Assembly: GCA_028724245.1 (NCBI GenBank)
Contig: JAQYDI010000055.1
Span: forward strand, 1 to 40,031
Length of the DNA: 40,031 nucleotides
Source of the DNA: Lachnospiraceae bacterium
Lineage (GTDB): Bacteria > Bacillota > Clostridia > Lachnospirales > Lachnospiraceae
Reading direction: 5' to 3'
How positions within the stretch are numbered: the stretch's first letter is position 1; every line of letters begins with the position of its first letter. Below the pieces are notes generated by a model. That model saw only the letters and a program-made list of their open reading frames with translations. It did not search any database and was not told the DNA's origin. The translations under genes and the position numbers were made by a program. Positions 26,229 through 34,769 of this stretch are shown here, piece after piece.

Positions 26229-27470
26229 ATGAAAAGAAGAGTTGTAATCACCGGACTTGGAGCCGTAACACCCATCGGCAATACTGTGGACGAATTCTGG
26301 AGCGGAATCCGTCAGGGAAAGGTGGGAATCGGTCCCATTACAAAGTTTGATACGACAGAATATAAAGTGAAAAATGCCGCAGAAGTAAAAGGTTTTGTGG
26401 CGAAGGAACGCATGGATTTCAAGTCTGCAAAGCGGATGGAGCCCTTTGCCCAGTATGCTGTGGCAGCTGCGAAAGAAGCATTTGAAGATGCAGGTATTCA
26501 GATGGATCAGGAAAATCCCTACCGGGCGGGTGTTATCGTAGGTTCGGGTATCGGCGGTCTGTCGGTGATTGAGACTAATTATCAGAAAATTCAGGACAAA
26601 GGACCTTCCAGAGTGAATCCTCTGATGGTTCCTCTGATGATTTCCAATATGGCGGCAGGCAATATTTCCATTCAGCTGGGTCTGAAAGGCAAATGTACCA
26701 ATGTGGTAACGGCCTGCGCATCCGGTACGCATTGCATCGGCGATGCATTCCGTGCCATTCAGTACGGCGATGCCGATATTATGGTGGCAGGCGGTTCGGA
26801 AAGCTGTATCTGTCCTACCGGTGTGGCCGGTTTTACGGCGCTGACAGCCCTTTCCACTACGGAAGATCCCATGCGCGCATCCATTCCTTTTGATAAGGAC
26901 CGTAATGGTTTTGTACTGGGTGAGGGTGCAGGTATTGTTGTTCTGGAGGAACTGGAGCATGCAAAAGCCAGAGGCGCTCATATTTATGCGGAACTGGCAG
27001 GATACGGTGCGACCGGCGATGCTTATCATATCACATCTCCTGCAGAAGATGGAGAAGGTGCAGGCATGGCCATGAAACTGGCCATGGAAGAAGCGGGCGT
27101 TCTTCCGGAGCAGATCGATTATATCAATGCACACGGCACCAGTACCCATCACAACGATCTGTTTGAAACAAAAGCGATCAAACTGGCTCTGGGTGATGCG
27201 GCAAAAGATGTGGTCGTCAATTCTACCAAATCCATGATCGGTCATCTGCTGGGAGCAGCCGGCGGCGTGGAATTTGTAGTCTGTGTGAAATCCATTCAGG
27301 ATGGATTTATCCATCAGACAATGGGAACCGAGCAGGTAGATCCGGAATGCGACCTGAATTATGCAGTGGGCGCACCTGTGGAAAAGGATGTCAATTACGT
27401 ACTGACCAATTCTCTGGGATTTGGCGGTCACAATGCGACTTTGCTTGTAAAAAAATATGAGGAGCAGTGA
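26229..27470 (+). CDS. fabF: Beta-ketoacyl-ACP synthase II
   Basis: A 413-residue elongating condensing enzyme. Cys163 sits in VVTACASGTH, with the two histidines in NAHGTSTHHND and SMIGHLLGAAGG, so the Cys-His-His set is complete. The N-terminus RRVVITGLGAVTPIG is standard. The start at 26229 has TAGGAGG 6 nt upstream; a longer frame opening inside fabG was rejected. The next gene (accB) follows by 5 nt. Confidence 0.95.
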   Translation: MKRRVVITGLGAVTPIGNTVDEFWSGIRQGKVGIGPITKFDTTEYKVKNAAEVKGFVAKERMDFKSAKRMEPFAQYAVAAAKEAFEDAGIQMDQENPYRAGVIVGSGIGGLSVIETNYQKIQDKGPSRVNPLMVPLMISNMAAGNISIQLGLKGKCTNVVTACASGTHCIGDAFRAIQYGDADIMVAGGSESCICPTGVAGFTALTALSTTEDPMRASIPFDKDRNGFVLGEGAGIVVLEELEHAKARGAHIYAELAGYGATGDAYHITSPAEDGEGAGMAMKLAMEEAGVLPEQIDYINAHGTSTHHNDLFETKAIKLALGDAAKDVVVNSTKSMIGHLLGAAGGVEFVVCVKSIQDGFIHQTMGTEQVDPECDLNYAVGAPVEKDVNYVLTNSLGFGGHNATLLVKKYEEQ

Positions 27471-27475
27471 AGAAC

Positions 27476-27979
27476 ATGAATGCAGAACAGATTTTAAAAC
27501 TGGTGAACGCCGTTTCCGCATCGGATTTATCTGAACTGAAGTACGAAGGGGACGGCATCAAACTGACCCTGAAGAAAGCGGAAGACAGAAAAAACGGCAG
27601 ACAGGTACCTGCGCAGGCAGCTGCTCCTGATGAGAGTATCTGCGGTGATTCCGATACTGCGGAAGCAGCGCCGGAAACGGCTGCGTCTGCAGCTGCAGCG
27701 CCTGTACCGTCAGCAAAAGCTGAAGAAAAAGCAGAGCCGGTTTCCGGTAATATCATTAAATCCCCTCTGGTAGGTACTTTCTACGCGGCACCTGCCGAGG
27801 ATGCAGCTCCTTTTGTAAAAACGGGCGACGTTGTGGAAAAGGGACAGGTTCTGGCGATTATTGAAGCCATGAAGCTGATGAATGAAATTGAAAGCGACTA
27901 TGCGGGGACCGTAGCGGAGATTCTGGTGGAAAACGGCCAGGCTGTAGAATACGGTCAGCCCCTGTTTGTGATTCGATAA
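27476..27979 (+). CDS. accB: Biotin carboxyl carrier protein of acetyl-CoA carboxylase
   Basis: A 167-residue protein: a short N-terminal helix pair, an Ala/Pro-rich linker (about residues 40-85), and a C-terminal biotinyl domain with the attachment lysine Lys133 in EAMKLMNE. It carries carboxyl-biotin from AccC to the carboxyltransferase. The ATG at 27476 has GGAG 11 nt upstream. A GTG at 27467 overlapping the fabF stop is possible but leaves too little room for a ribosome binding site. Confidence 0.93.
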   Translation: MNAEQILKLVNAVSASDLSELKYEGDGIKLTLKKAEDRKNGRQVPAQAAAPDESICGDSDTAEAAPETAASAAAAPVPSAKAEEKAEPVSGNIIKSPLVGTFYAAPAEDAAPFVKTGDVVEKGQVLAIIEAMKLMNEIESDYAGTVAEILVENGQAVEYGQPLFVIR

Positions 27980-27992
27980 AGGCGGTGACAGC

Positions 27993-28424
27993 ATGAACAG
28001 TTTGGATATTAAGCAGATTCAGGAAATTATTCCCCACAGACATCCTTTCCTTCTTCTGGATAAGATCGAAGATTATGAACCGGGACAGTTTGCTGTTGGT
28101 TATAAATGTGTGACATACCGTGAGGACTTTTTCAAGGGACATTTTCCGGAAAAACCGGTTATGCCCGGCGTTCTGATTCTGGAGGCTCTGGCTCAGGCCG
28201 GTGCGGTGGCTATTTTAAGTGTGCCGGAGAATAAAGGGAAAATTGCATTTTTCGGCGGCGTGAATAAGTGCCGTTTCCGCGGGATGGTATTCCCCGGTGA
28301 TGTGCTGAAGCTGGAAACCAGAATTATCAAGCAGAAAGGACCCGTGGGTGTCGGCGAAGCGGTTGCTTCTGTAAACGGCAGGACCGTTGTAAGTGCAGAG
28401 CTGACATTTATGGTAGGAGAATAG
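27993..28424 (+). CDS. fabZ: 3-hydroxyacyl-ACP dehydratase
   Basis: A 143-residue hot-dog fold enzyme that removes water from 3-hydroxyacyl-ACP. The catalytic His50 and Glu64 are in GHFPEKPVMPGVLILEALAQ, and PHRHPFLLLDKI is the typical N-terminal motif. It is encoded between accB and accC, 13 nt after accB. No FabA-, FabM- or FabN-like isomerase is encoded in this operon, so the route to unsaturated chains, if any, is not shown here. Confidence 0.95.
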   Translation: MNSLDIKQIQEIIPHRHPFLLLDKIEDYEPGQFAVGYKCVTYREDFFKGHFPEKPVMPGVLILEALAQAGAVAILSVPENKGKIAFFGGVNKCRFRGMVFPGDVLKLETRIIKQKGPVGVGEAVASVNGRTVVSAELTFMVGE

Positions 28425-28445
28425 CCGCGAACGAAGGAGGATATC

Positions 28446-29786
28446 ATGATTGAGAAAATTTTAATTGCCAACAGAGGAGAAATTGCCGTGCGGATCATCC
28501 GTGCCTGCCGGGAGATGGGAATCGAAACCGTTGCAGTTTATTCGGAAGCAGATAAGGAAGCGCTTCATACTCAGCTGGCAGATGAGGCAATCTGTATCGG
28601 CCCGGCACCTTCTTCGGAAAGCTACTTAAATATGGAAAGAATCATCAGCGCCACACTGATTTCCGGTGCTGATGCCATTCATCCCGGCTTTGGATTTCTG
28701 TCTGAAAACAGCAAATTTGCCGAATTATGCGAGCAGTGCAATATTACCTTTATCGGCCCTTCTTCGGAGGTCATCCGGAAAATGGGCAATAAGTCAGAAG
28801 CGCGCAATACCATGATCGCCGCAGGCGTACCGGTTACGCCGGGCAGCACGGAACCCATTTATGATGCGGCGGATGGTGTGGAAACCGCTGCGCAGATTGG
28901 TTATCCCGTGATTATTAAAGCAGCTCTTGGCGGAGGCGGAAAAGGCATGCGTGTGGCTGAGACACCGGAAGAATTTGAAAGCAGCTTCAATACAGCTCAG
29001 AAAGAAGCGCAGATGGCCTTTGGTGATAATACTATGTATATCGAGCATTATGTACAGCATCCGCGTCATATTGAATTTCAGATTCTGGCCGATCAGTACG
29101 GCAATGTGGTTCATCTGGGAGAAAGAGACTGCTCGATCCAGAGAAATCATCAGAAGATGATTGAGGAATCTCCTTCCATTGCTTTATCCGATGAACTTCG
29201 CAGAAGAATGGGGGAGGCAGCTGTCAGGGCAGCAAAGGCAGCAGGCTATACCAATGCTGGAACCATCGAATTCCTGCTGGAAAATAATAATAATTTTTAT
29301 TTTATGGAAATGAACACCAGAATTCAGGTGGAGCATCCCGTAACGGAATGGGTAACCGGTATTGATCTGGTAAAAGAACAGATTCGTATTGCTGACGGAC
29401 AGAAGCTTGGTGTGACACAGGATCAGATCCAGATCAAGGGCCATGCCATTGAGTGCCGGATCAACGCGGAAAATCCCGCAAAGAATTTCCGTCCTTCTCC
29501 GGGAACCATCACCGACATGTACCTGCCCGGCGGCAAGGGGGTTCGTATCGACTCCGCTATTTACAGCGGTTATACGGTAACTCCCTACTATGATTCCATG
29601 CTGGCCAAGCTGATCGTTTACGCAGCCAACCGGAAAGAGGCTATCCGCAAGATGCAGAGTGCGCTGGGAGAGGTTATTATTGAAGGCATTGATACCAATG
29701 TGGATTATCAGTACGAGATTCTGAACAACCCGGATTTTATTGCCGGCAACATTGACGTGGGCTTTATTGAAAACCTGAATTCATAA
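28446..29786 (+). CDS. accC: Biotin carboxylase subunit of acetyl-CoA carboxylase
   Basis: A 446-residue ATP-grasp enzyme that carboxylates the biotin on AccB. It starts [20 protein letters not shown]; the glycine-rich ATP lid is GGGGKGMRV (about residues 161-169), and [14 protein letters not shown] and RINAEN mark the C-terminal half. It has family-normal length. AAGGAGG lies 6 nt upstream of the ATG. It is the eighth enzyme gene of the operon, followed 21 nt later by the fused carboxyltransferase. Confidence 0.95.
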   Translation: MIEKILIANRGEIAVRIIRACREMGIETVAVYSEADKEALHTQLADEAICIGPAPSSESYLNMERIISATLISGADAIHPGFGFLSENSKFAELCEQCNITFIGPSSEVIRKMGNKSEARNTMIAAGVPVTPGSTEPIYDAADGVETAAQIGYPVIIKAALGGGGKGMRVAETPEEFESSFNTAQKEAQMAFGDNTMYIEHYVQHPRHIEFQILADQYGNVVHLGERDCSIQRNHQKMIEESPSIALSDELRRRMGEAAVRAAKAAGYTNAGTIEFLLENNNNFYFMEMNTRIQVEHPVTEWVTGIDLVKEQIRIADGQKLGVTQDQIQIKGHAIECRINAENPAKNFRPSPGTITDMYLPGGKGVRIDSAIYSGYTVTPYYDSMLAKLIVYAANRKEAIRKMQSALGEVIIEGIDTNVDYQYEILNNPDFIAGNIDVGFIENLNS

Positions 29787-29807
29787 CAAGGGACGGAGGA
29801 GTTTTAA

Positions 29808-31568
29808 ATGATACTGAAGGACATGTTTAAAAAAACAAACCGGGAAAACCGCGTTTCCAATCGGGAATCCCGGCCGGAGGTTCCGGACGGACTTCTCCGG
29901 AAATGCAATAAATGCGGCGGTACCATTATTGCGGATGATGTAAAGAAAGGCCTTTATATCTGCCCGCTCTGTCATGGTTATTTCCGTGTGCCGGCTTACC
30001 GCAGAATTGAAATGATCGCTGATGAGGGTTCCTTTGAAGAATGGGACCGTGAAATGGAATTTCAGAATCCTCTGGCTTTCCGCGGTTATGAAGAAAAAGT
30101 GAAAAAACTGCGGGAAACTACCGACCTGAACGAGGCGGTTGTTACCGGTAAGATTTCCATCGGCGGTACGGAGACCGTAGTTGCTGTCTGTGACGGACGT
30201 TTTCTGATGGCCAGCATGGGTGAGATTGTGGGAGAAAAAATCACGAGAGCTGTGGAACGTGCCACAGAGGAAAAGCTTCCGGTCATCATTTTTGCCTGCT
30301 CCGGCGGTGCCAGAATGCAGGAAGGCATGGTTTCCCTCATGCAGATGGCGAAAACATCCGCTGCACTGAAGCGTCACAGCGATGCAGGTCTTCTGTACAT
30401 TTCCGTGCTGACAGATCCCACAACAGGCGGTGTTACGGCAAGCTTTGCCATGCTGGGCGATATCATTCTTGCAGAACCGAAAGCACTGATCGGATTTGCA
30501 GGTCCCCGTGTCATTGAACAGACTATCGGTGAAAAACTTCCGAAAGGATTTCAGCGTTCCGAATTTCTTCTGGAGCACGGTTTCATAGACCGGATCGTGG
30601 AACGGGAGGAAATGCGCGATGTGCTGAATCAGATCCTGAAAATGCACCGGAAAGCGGCTGCCGGAAATGCGGAAGAAAAATGGCATCTGGAATCTGCAGC
30701 AGAGGAACAGCCGGATAAGGACCGGAAGACAGGAACAGAAAGTGTTTCTCACGGACAGGAAAACAGCAGCAGAGCAGCAGTTTCTTCTCTGAAAGCATGG
30801 GACCGTGTTCAGATTTCAAGAAAAAAGGATCGTCCGGTGGGAGAAGATTATATTCAGGCGCTGTTCGATGATTTTATGGAATTTCACGGCGACCGTTATT
30901 ACAAAGATGACCGTGCTATTGTAGGCGGAATCGGCTGGTTTCACGGCGAACCGGTGACGGTTATTGCCCAGGCCAAAGGAAAAACAACAAAAGAAAATAT
31001 CAGTCATAATTTCGGCATGCCTTCTCCGGACGGATACAGAAAAGCCCTTCGTCTCATGAAGCAGGCTGAAAAATTCGGCCGTCCCATTATCTGTTTCGTA
31101 GATACGCCCGGAGCATTCTGCGGACTGGAAGCAGAAGAAAGAGGACAGGGAGAGGCCATTGCAAGAAATCTTTATGAGATGTCCTCCATTCAGGTGCCCA
31201 TTCTTTCCATTGTGATCGGCGAAGGGGGAAGCGGCGGCGCACTTGCCATGGCTGTAGCCGACGAGGTTTGGATGCTGGAAAATGCGGTATATTCTATCTT
31301 ATCACCGGAGGGATTTGCGAGCATCCTCTGGAAAGACAGCAAGCGTGCTGATGAAGCGGCAGAGATCATGAAACTGACTGCCGAGGATCTGAAAAACATG
31401 GGCATCATTGAAAAAATCATCAGGGAACCTTCGGATTTTACCTGCGATAAGATGGTGAAGGTCTGCAGCAGACTGGAAAAACGGATTTCCGCTTTCCTTG
31501 AAAAATATGAAGCGCTGGATGCTTCGGAACTGGTCAGCCGCAGATATGACCGATTCCGCAGAATGTAA
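29808..31568 (+). CDS. accDA: Acetyl-CoA carboxylase carboxyltransferase, AccD-AccA fusion
   Basis: A 586-residue single chain carrying both carboxyltransferase halves. Residues 1 to about 285 are AccD: a zinc ribbon C-x2-C...C-x2-C (CNKCG and CPLCH, residues about 28-50) and the crotonase-like CSGGARMQEG. Residues about 285-345 are a charged linker. The rest is AccA: YIQALFDDFMEFHGDR, PSPDGYRKALRLM, DTPGAFCG and GEGGSGGALA. In most bacteria these are two proteins that form an A2B2 tetramer; here they are joined, beta first, without an internal start or stop. The enzyme passes CO2 from biotin to acetyl-CoA to give malonyl-CoA. Confidence 0.93.
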   Translation: MILKDMFKKTNRENRVSNRESRPEVPDGLLRKCNKCGGTIIADDVKKGLYICPLCHGYFRVPAYRRIEMIADEGSFEEWDREMEFQNPLAFRGYEEKVKKLRETTDLNEAVVTGKISIGGTETVVAVCDGRFLMASMGEIVGEKITRAVERATEEKLPVIIFACSGGARMQEGMVSLMQMAKTSAALKRHSDAGLLYISVLTDPTTGGVTASFAMLGDIILAEPKALIGFAGPRVIEQTIGEKLPKGFQRSEFLLEHGFIDRIVEREEMRDVLNQILKMHRKAAAGNAEEKWHLESAAEEQPDKDRKTGTESVSHGQENSSRAAVSSLKAWDRVQISRKKDRPVGEDYIQALFDDFMEFHGDRYYKDDRAIVGGIGWFHGEPVTVIAQAKGKTTKENISHNFGMPSPDGYRKALRLMKQAEKFGRPIICFVDTPGAFCGLEAEERGQGEAIARNLYEMSSIQVPILSIVIGEGGSGGALAMAVADEVWMLENAVYSILSPEGFASILWKDSKRADEAAEIMKLTAEDLKNMGIIEKIIREPSDFTCDKMVKVCSRLEKRISAFLEKYEALDASELVSRRYDRFRRM

Positions 31569-31658
31569 CCTTACGTGTAACGATTCAGAAGACAGGCGGG
31601 CCGGAACGGTGCAGAGCAGATACCGGATTATCGCCTTGCCGGGTCAGGAGATAAAAAT

Positions 31659-32711
31659 ATGGAACCATTGAAAATTGGATCAAAAACAGCGAAAATACCG
31701 ATTATTCAGGGTGGAATGGGTGTCGGAATCAGTCTTGGAAATCTGGCGGGAAGCGTTGCCGCACAGGGCGCGGTAGGGATTATTTCTACAGCTCAGATCG
31801 GATTCCGGGAACCCGATTTCGATAAAAATCCCCGGGAAGCCAATCTTCGTGCCATTGAAAAAGAGATGAAAAAGGCAAGAGCGATTTCTCCGGATGGGAT
31901 CATCGGATACAATATCATGACTGCCCTGAAGGAGCATGAAGCTCATGCAAGGGCGGCTGTGGCTGCCGGTGCCGATCTGATCATATCGGGGGCAGGGCTT
32001 CCCACAGATCTGCCGGCTTATGTGCAGGGCAGCAGTACCTGTATCGCACCCATTGTTTCTTCCGATAAATCGGCAAAAGTCATTTTAAAATACTGGGACA
32101 GAAAGTATAAAAGAACTGCGGATCTGGTAGTCATTGAAGGACCGAAAGCAGGAGGTCATCTGGGATTTTCCAGAGAAGAACTGGATTACTATACAGACGA
32201 ACTGTACGAAGAGGAAATTCAGAAAATCCTGCATACGGTCAAAGAATATGCGGCAAAATACAGCTGTAAGATTCCGGTGGTTGTGGCCGGAGGAATTTAT
32301 AATCATGAAAAATTCATGCGGGCGCTGGAGCTGGGCGCAGACGGTGTTCAGGTGGGAACGCGGTTTGTAACCACAGAAGAATGTGATGCGCATATCAATT
32401 ACAAGATGGCTTACATCAATGCGCGCAGGGAAGATATTACAATTGCGAAAAGTCCTGTGGGAATGCCGGGAAGAACCATCTTGAATCCTTTCATGAAACG
32501 TGTTATTCTAGGAGAAAGAATTCCGCATACACCCTGTCATGGATGTCTCGCCCGCTGCAATCCTGCAGAAATTCCCTACTGTATCACAGACGGACTGGTG
32601 AAGGCTGCCAACGGAGATGTGGATCATGCCCTGCTTTTCTGCGGCGCAGAAGCATATCGGGCAGAAAAAATCGAGACAGTTAAAGACGTACTTGATTCGC
32701 TGATCGGGTAA
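31659..32711 (+). CDS. FabK / nitronate monooxygenase-like flavoprotein with C-terminal Cys cluster
   Basis: A 350-residue paralogue of FabK in the same operon. It has the IPIIQGGMGVG start, the His167 region EGPKAGGHLGF, and the FMN site VAGGIYNHEK...GADGVQVGTRFV. It differs from FabK by a longer body and by four cysteines near the end (Cys293, Cys296, Cys300 and Cys308, in CHGCLARC and PYC), which could bind an iron-sulfur cluster or a metal. It may be a second enoyl-ACP reductase, a nitronate monooxygenase, or a reductase for special acyl chains; the sequence does not decide. AGGAG precedes the ATG after a 90-nt gap. Confidence 0.85.
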   Translation: MEPLKIGSKTAKIPIIQGGMGVGISLGNLAGSVAAQGAVGIISTAQIGFREPDFDKNPREANLRAIEKEMKKARAISPDGIIGYNIMTALKEHEAHARAAVAAGADLIISGAGLPTDLPAYVQGSSTCIAPIVSSDKSAKVILKYWDRKYKRTADLVVIEGPKAGGHLGFSREELDYYTDELYEEEIQKILHTVKEYAAKYSCKIPVVVAGGIYNHEKFMRALELGADGVQVGTRFVTTEECDAHINYKMAYINARREDITIAKSPVGMPGRTILNPFMKRVILGERIPHTPCHGCLARCNPAEIPYCITDGLVKAANGDVDHALLFCGAEAYRAEKIETVKDVLDSLIG

Positions 32712-32733
32712 TAAATAGAAGGAGAGTAAATCT

Positions 32734-33189
32734 GTGAATAAAAACGCACTGGACGCCATCAATAATACACTTGTTCATTTATTTAATGAAATCTGGGAAC
32801 TGGAAGGAGAGGCCGTAATCACCGAAGAGTATAAGGATATAACGAATAACGATATGCACATTATTGAGGCGATCGGTCTCGATGGAGACAGTACCATGTC
32901 CATGGTTGCGAAAAAGATGCGTATAACGGCAGGTTCGCTCACCACATCCATCAACAGTCTTGTGAAAAAGGGATATGTAACCAGAAAACGCAGCGAGAAA
33001 GACCGCAGGGTCGTACACATCATGCTGACGGAAAAAGGCGAAAAAGCATATTATCATCATAAGGATTTTCATGTTCAGATGGTCAGCTGTGCAACGGAGA
33101 ATATGGATGATGGGGAGATACAGAGACTGCTGGATCTCCTGCAGCATCTGACATCATTTTTTAACCGTTATAAAGAAGAACACTGTTGA
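32734..33189 (+). CDS. fabT: MarR-family regulator, FabT-like
   Basis: A 151-residue winged-helix protein. Residues about 35-105 hold the DNA-binding domain, with the recognition helix in ITAGSLTTSINSLVKKGYV and the wing KRSEKDRRVVHIMLTEKG. In streptococci FabT represses the fab genes and its DNA affinity is raised by long-chain acyl-ACP. Here the gene is last in the operon, not first, so it would be made from the promoter it controls. The start is a GTG at 32734 with AAGGAG 8 nt upstream. The target is probably the 16-bp array at 22158-22269. Naming rests on family and context. Confidence 0.8.
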   Translation: MNKNALDAINNTLVHLFNEIWELEGEAVITEEYKDITNNDMHIIEAIGLDGDSTMSMVAKKMRITAGSLTTSINSLVKKGYVTRKRSEKDRRVVHIMLTEKGEKAYYHHKDFHVQMVSCATENMDDGEIQRLLDLLQHLTSFFNRYKEEHC

Positions 33190-33214
33190 TCGGACAGTGA
33201 TTATCAGGTAAATG

Positions 33215-33256
33215 AAAGCATATGAACGGCAAACCGTTTCGTATGCTTTTATTTTT
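33215..33256 (+). terminator. Intrinsic terminator of the fatty-acid operon
   Basis: AAAGCATATGAACGG (33215-33229) pairs with CCGTTTCGTATGCTTT (33234-33249) with two small imperfections, followed by a T-rich tail. It lies 26 bp after the regulator's stop codon. Confidence 0.85.
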
Positions 33257-33340
33257 ATCTGTTTTTGCGGCTGTAAAGTGAAATTCATACTTTTTTCAGA
33301 AATTTGTTCCTGTTTTTTTACAGTGTTTTTTTGGATTTAA

Positions 33341-33369
33341 TTGACGGAGCGGGAGGAAATGCATATAAT
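33341..33369 (+). promoter_or_regulatory. Promoter of the EamA-clpS-clpA group
   Basis: TTGACG (33341-33346), a 17-bp spacer and a perfect TATAAT (33364-33369), about 100 bp before the transporter start. Confidence 0.82.
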
Positions 33370-33457
33370 GGTTTTCAACGGTCTTTCTGTCCGGCGGCGA
33401 CGCTGCAGAAAGAAAGATGATATCTGAAACATCTCAGGTAATCAGGAGAGGAATTTG

Positions 33458-33466
33458 ATGAGATAA
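33458..33466 (+). other. Two-codon minigene ATG-AGA-TAA before the EamA gene
   Basis: The best-placed ribosome binding site here, AGGAG at 33444-33448, is 9 nt from an ATG at 33458 that is followed by one AGA codon and TAA. The transporter's own ATGs (33468, 33471) begin one base after that stop and sit too far from the site for ideal initiation. Reinitiation after the minigene is a plausible reading. Confidence 0.35.
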
Positions 33467-33467
33467 T

Positions 33468-34406
33468 ATGATGAAACAGACGATAAAAGGACATGGCGCA
33501 GCTCTGCTCAGCGTGCTCATCTGGGGGACGACATTTATCTCTTCCAAGATTGTACTGGCATATCTGTCGCCCATAGAATTACTGATTTACCGTTTTTCAG
33601 TGGGGCTTTCTGTACTGACACTGCTGGATTCGCATAAACTGATAGGGGGAAAGAAAAAGCCGGAAAAACGGAATGCCCCGGAGAGGGAGCCCGGTTCGGC
33701 CGAAGCATGCAGAGGTCTGAAGAAAAAAAGTGATGAGATATATTTTATTCTTGCGGGAATTACGGGAGTTACATTGTATTATCTTCTGGAGAACATTTCC
33801 CTGACGTACACAACGGCATCCAATGCAGGTGTAATCGTGTCAACAGCACCGTTTTTTACGGCGCTTGCAGCATGGATGCTCCGGAAGGAACGGTGCATGT
33901 CGATCCGTTTTCTGGCAGGTTTTGTGCTGGCTTTATCAGGGATTGCCATGATCAGTTTTCAGGGAGGAAGCGTATCACTGAATCCTCTGGGCGATTTTCT
34001 GGCGCTGTGTGCGGCATTTGTCTGGGGATTTTATTCGGTTTTCAGCAAATGGATTTCGGAAAAAGGATACCCGGTAATTGCAGCTACAAAACGAATCCTT
34101 ATCTGGGGGCTGCTTTTCATGATTCCGTTTGGTTTTTTCATGGGCTTTTCCTTTGAACCCCGGATTCTGCTTATGCCGCAGGTGCTGTTTCATGTGATTT
34201 ATCTGGGAATCAGCGCATCGGCGTTGTGTTTTGTTTTGTGGAATTATGCGGTGGACCGGCTTGGCGTCATTACATCCGGCGTCTATATTTATCTGACACC
34301 GGTGGTAACGGTGGCGCTGTCGATTCCTGTTCTGCATGAAACGTTTACCTGGTATACGGGATCAGGCATGCTGCTGACCATCATTGGACTTGTTATTTCA
34401 GGATAA
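33468..34406 (+). CDS. EamA/DMT-family transporter
   Basis: A 312-residue membrane protein with ten predicted helices in two EamA halves: the first starts SVLIWGTTFISSKIVLAYLSP and the second LCAAFVWGFYSVFSKW. It has the family's usual length and ends in a short GLVISG tail. These carriers export amino acids, nucleotides or other metabolites; the substrate is unknown. A basic loop at about residues 58-85 separates helices 2 and 3. Start 33468 or 33471 (two adjacent ATGs). It is probably co-transcribed with clpS, 34 nt downstream. Confidence 0.88.
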   Translation: MMKQTIKGHGAALLSVLIWGTTFISSKIVLAYLSPIELLIYRFSVGLSVLTLLDSHKLIGGKKKPEKRNAPEREPGSAEACRGLKKKSDEIYFILAGITGVTLYYLLENISLTYTTASNAGVIVSTAPFFTALAAWMLRKERCMSIRFLAGFVLALSGIAMISFQGGSVSLNPLGDFLALCAAFVWGFYSVFSKWISEKGYPVIAATKRILIWGLLFMIPFGFFMGFSFEPRILLMPQVLFHVIYLGISASALCFVLWNYAVDRLGVITSGVYIYLTPVVTVALSIPVLHETFTWYTGSGMLLTIIGLVISG

Positions 34407-34440
34407 AACAGTTACACAGGATCAATAAAGAGAGGTATTT

Positions 34441-34752
34441 ATGGCTGGACAGATAAAATTTGAAGAAAGTACACACACAAAGTTTAAAGTGAAGGAACCG
34501 AAGATGTATCATGTCATCATGTACAATGACGATTTTACACCGATGGATTTTGTGGTTGAGATATTAATGTCGGTATTTAATAAATCGGAGGCGGAAGCAT
34601 TTCGCCTGATGTATGCAATTCACAGAGGTGTAAAAGCAATTGTCGGAACCTATGTATATGATATTGCCGTCACAAAGGCGGATGAAGCAGTAAAGCGGGC
34701 CCGGGAAGAGGGGTATCCGTTTCGTGTGGAGACGGAACCGGTTGAACAGTGA
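34441..34752 (+). CDS. clpS: ClpS protease adaptor
   Basis: A 103-residue adaptor that binds N-degron substrates and hands them to the ClpA-type ATPase encoded next. The signature YNDDFTPMDFVVEIL (residues about 24-38) and the following helix MYAIHRG are present, matching the substrate pocket and ATPase-contact face. The N-terminal tail (about 18 residues, charged) is the flexible part that regulates the ATPase. GAGAGG precedes the ATG. The pairing with the next gene, 17 nt away, supports the call. Confidence 0.93.
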   Translation: MAGQIKFEESTHTKFKVKEPKMYHVIMYNDDFTPMDFVVEILMSVFNKSEAEAFRLMYAIHRGVKAIVGTYVYDIAVTKADEAVKRAREEGYPFRVETEPVEQ

Positions 34753-34769
34753 GGAAGGAAGTCTGACCG

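Noticed and set aside
26175..27521. A 448-codon open frame on the minus strand
   Set aside because: It lies antisense to fabF, a clear gene with a complete active site, and its translation is His/Cys/Arg-rich with no family resemblance.
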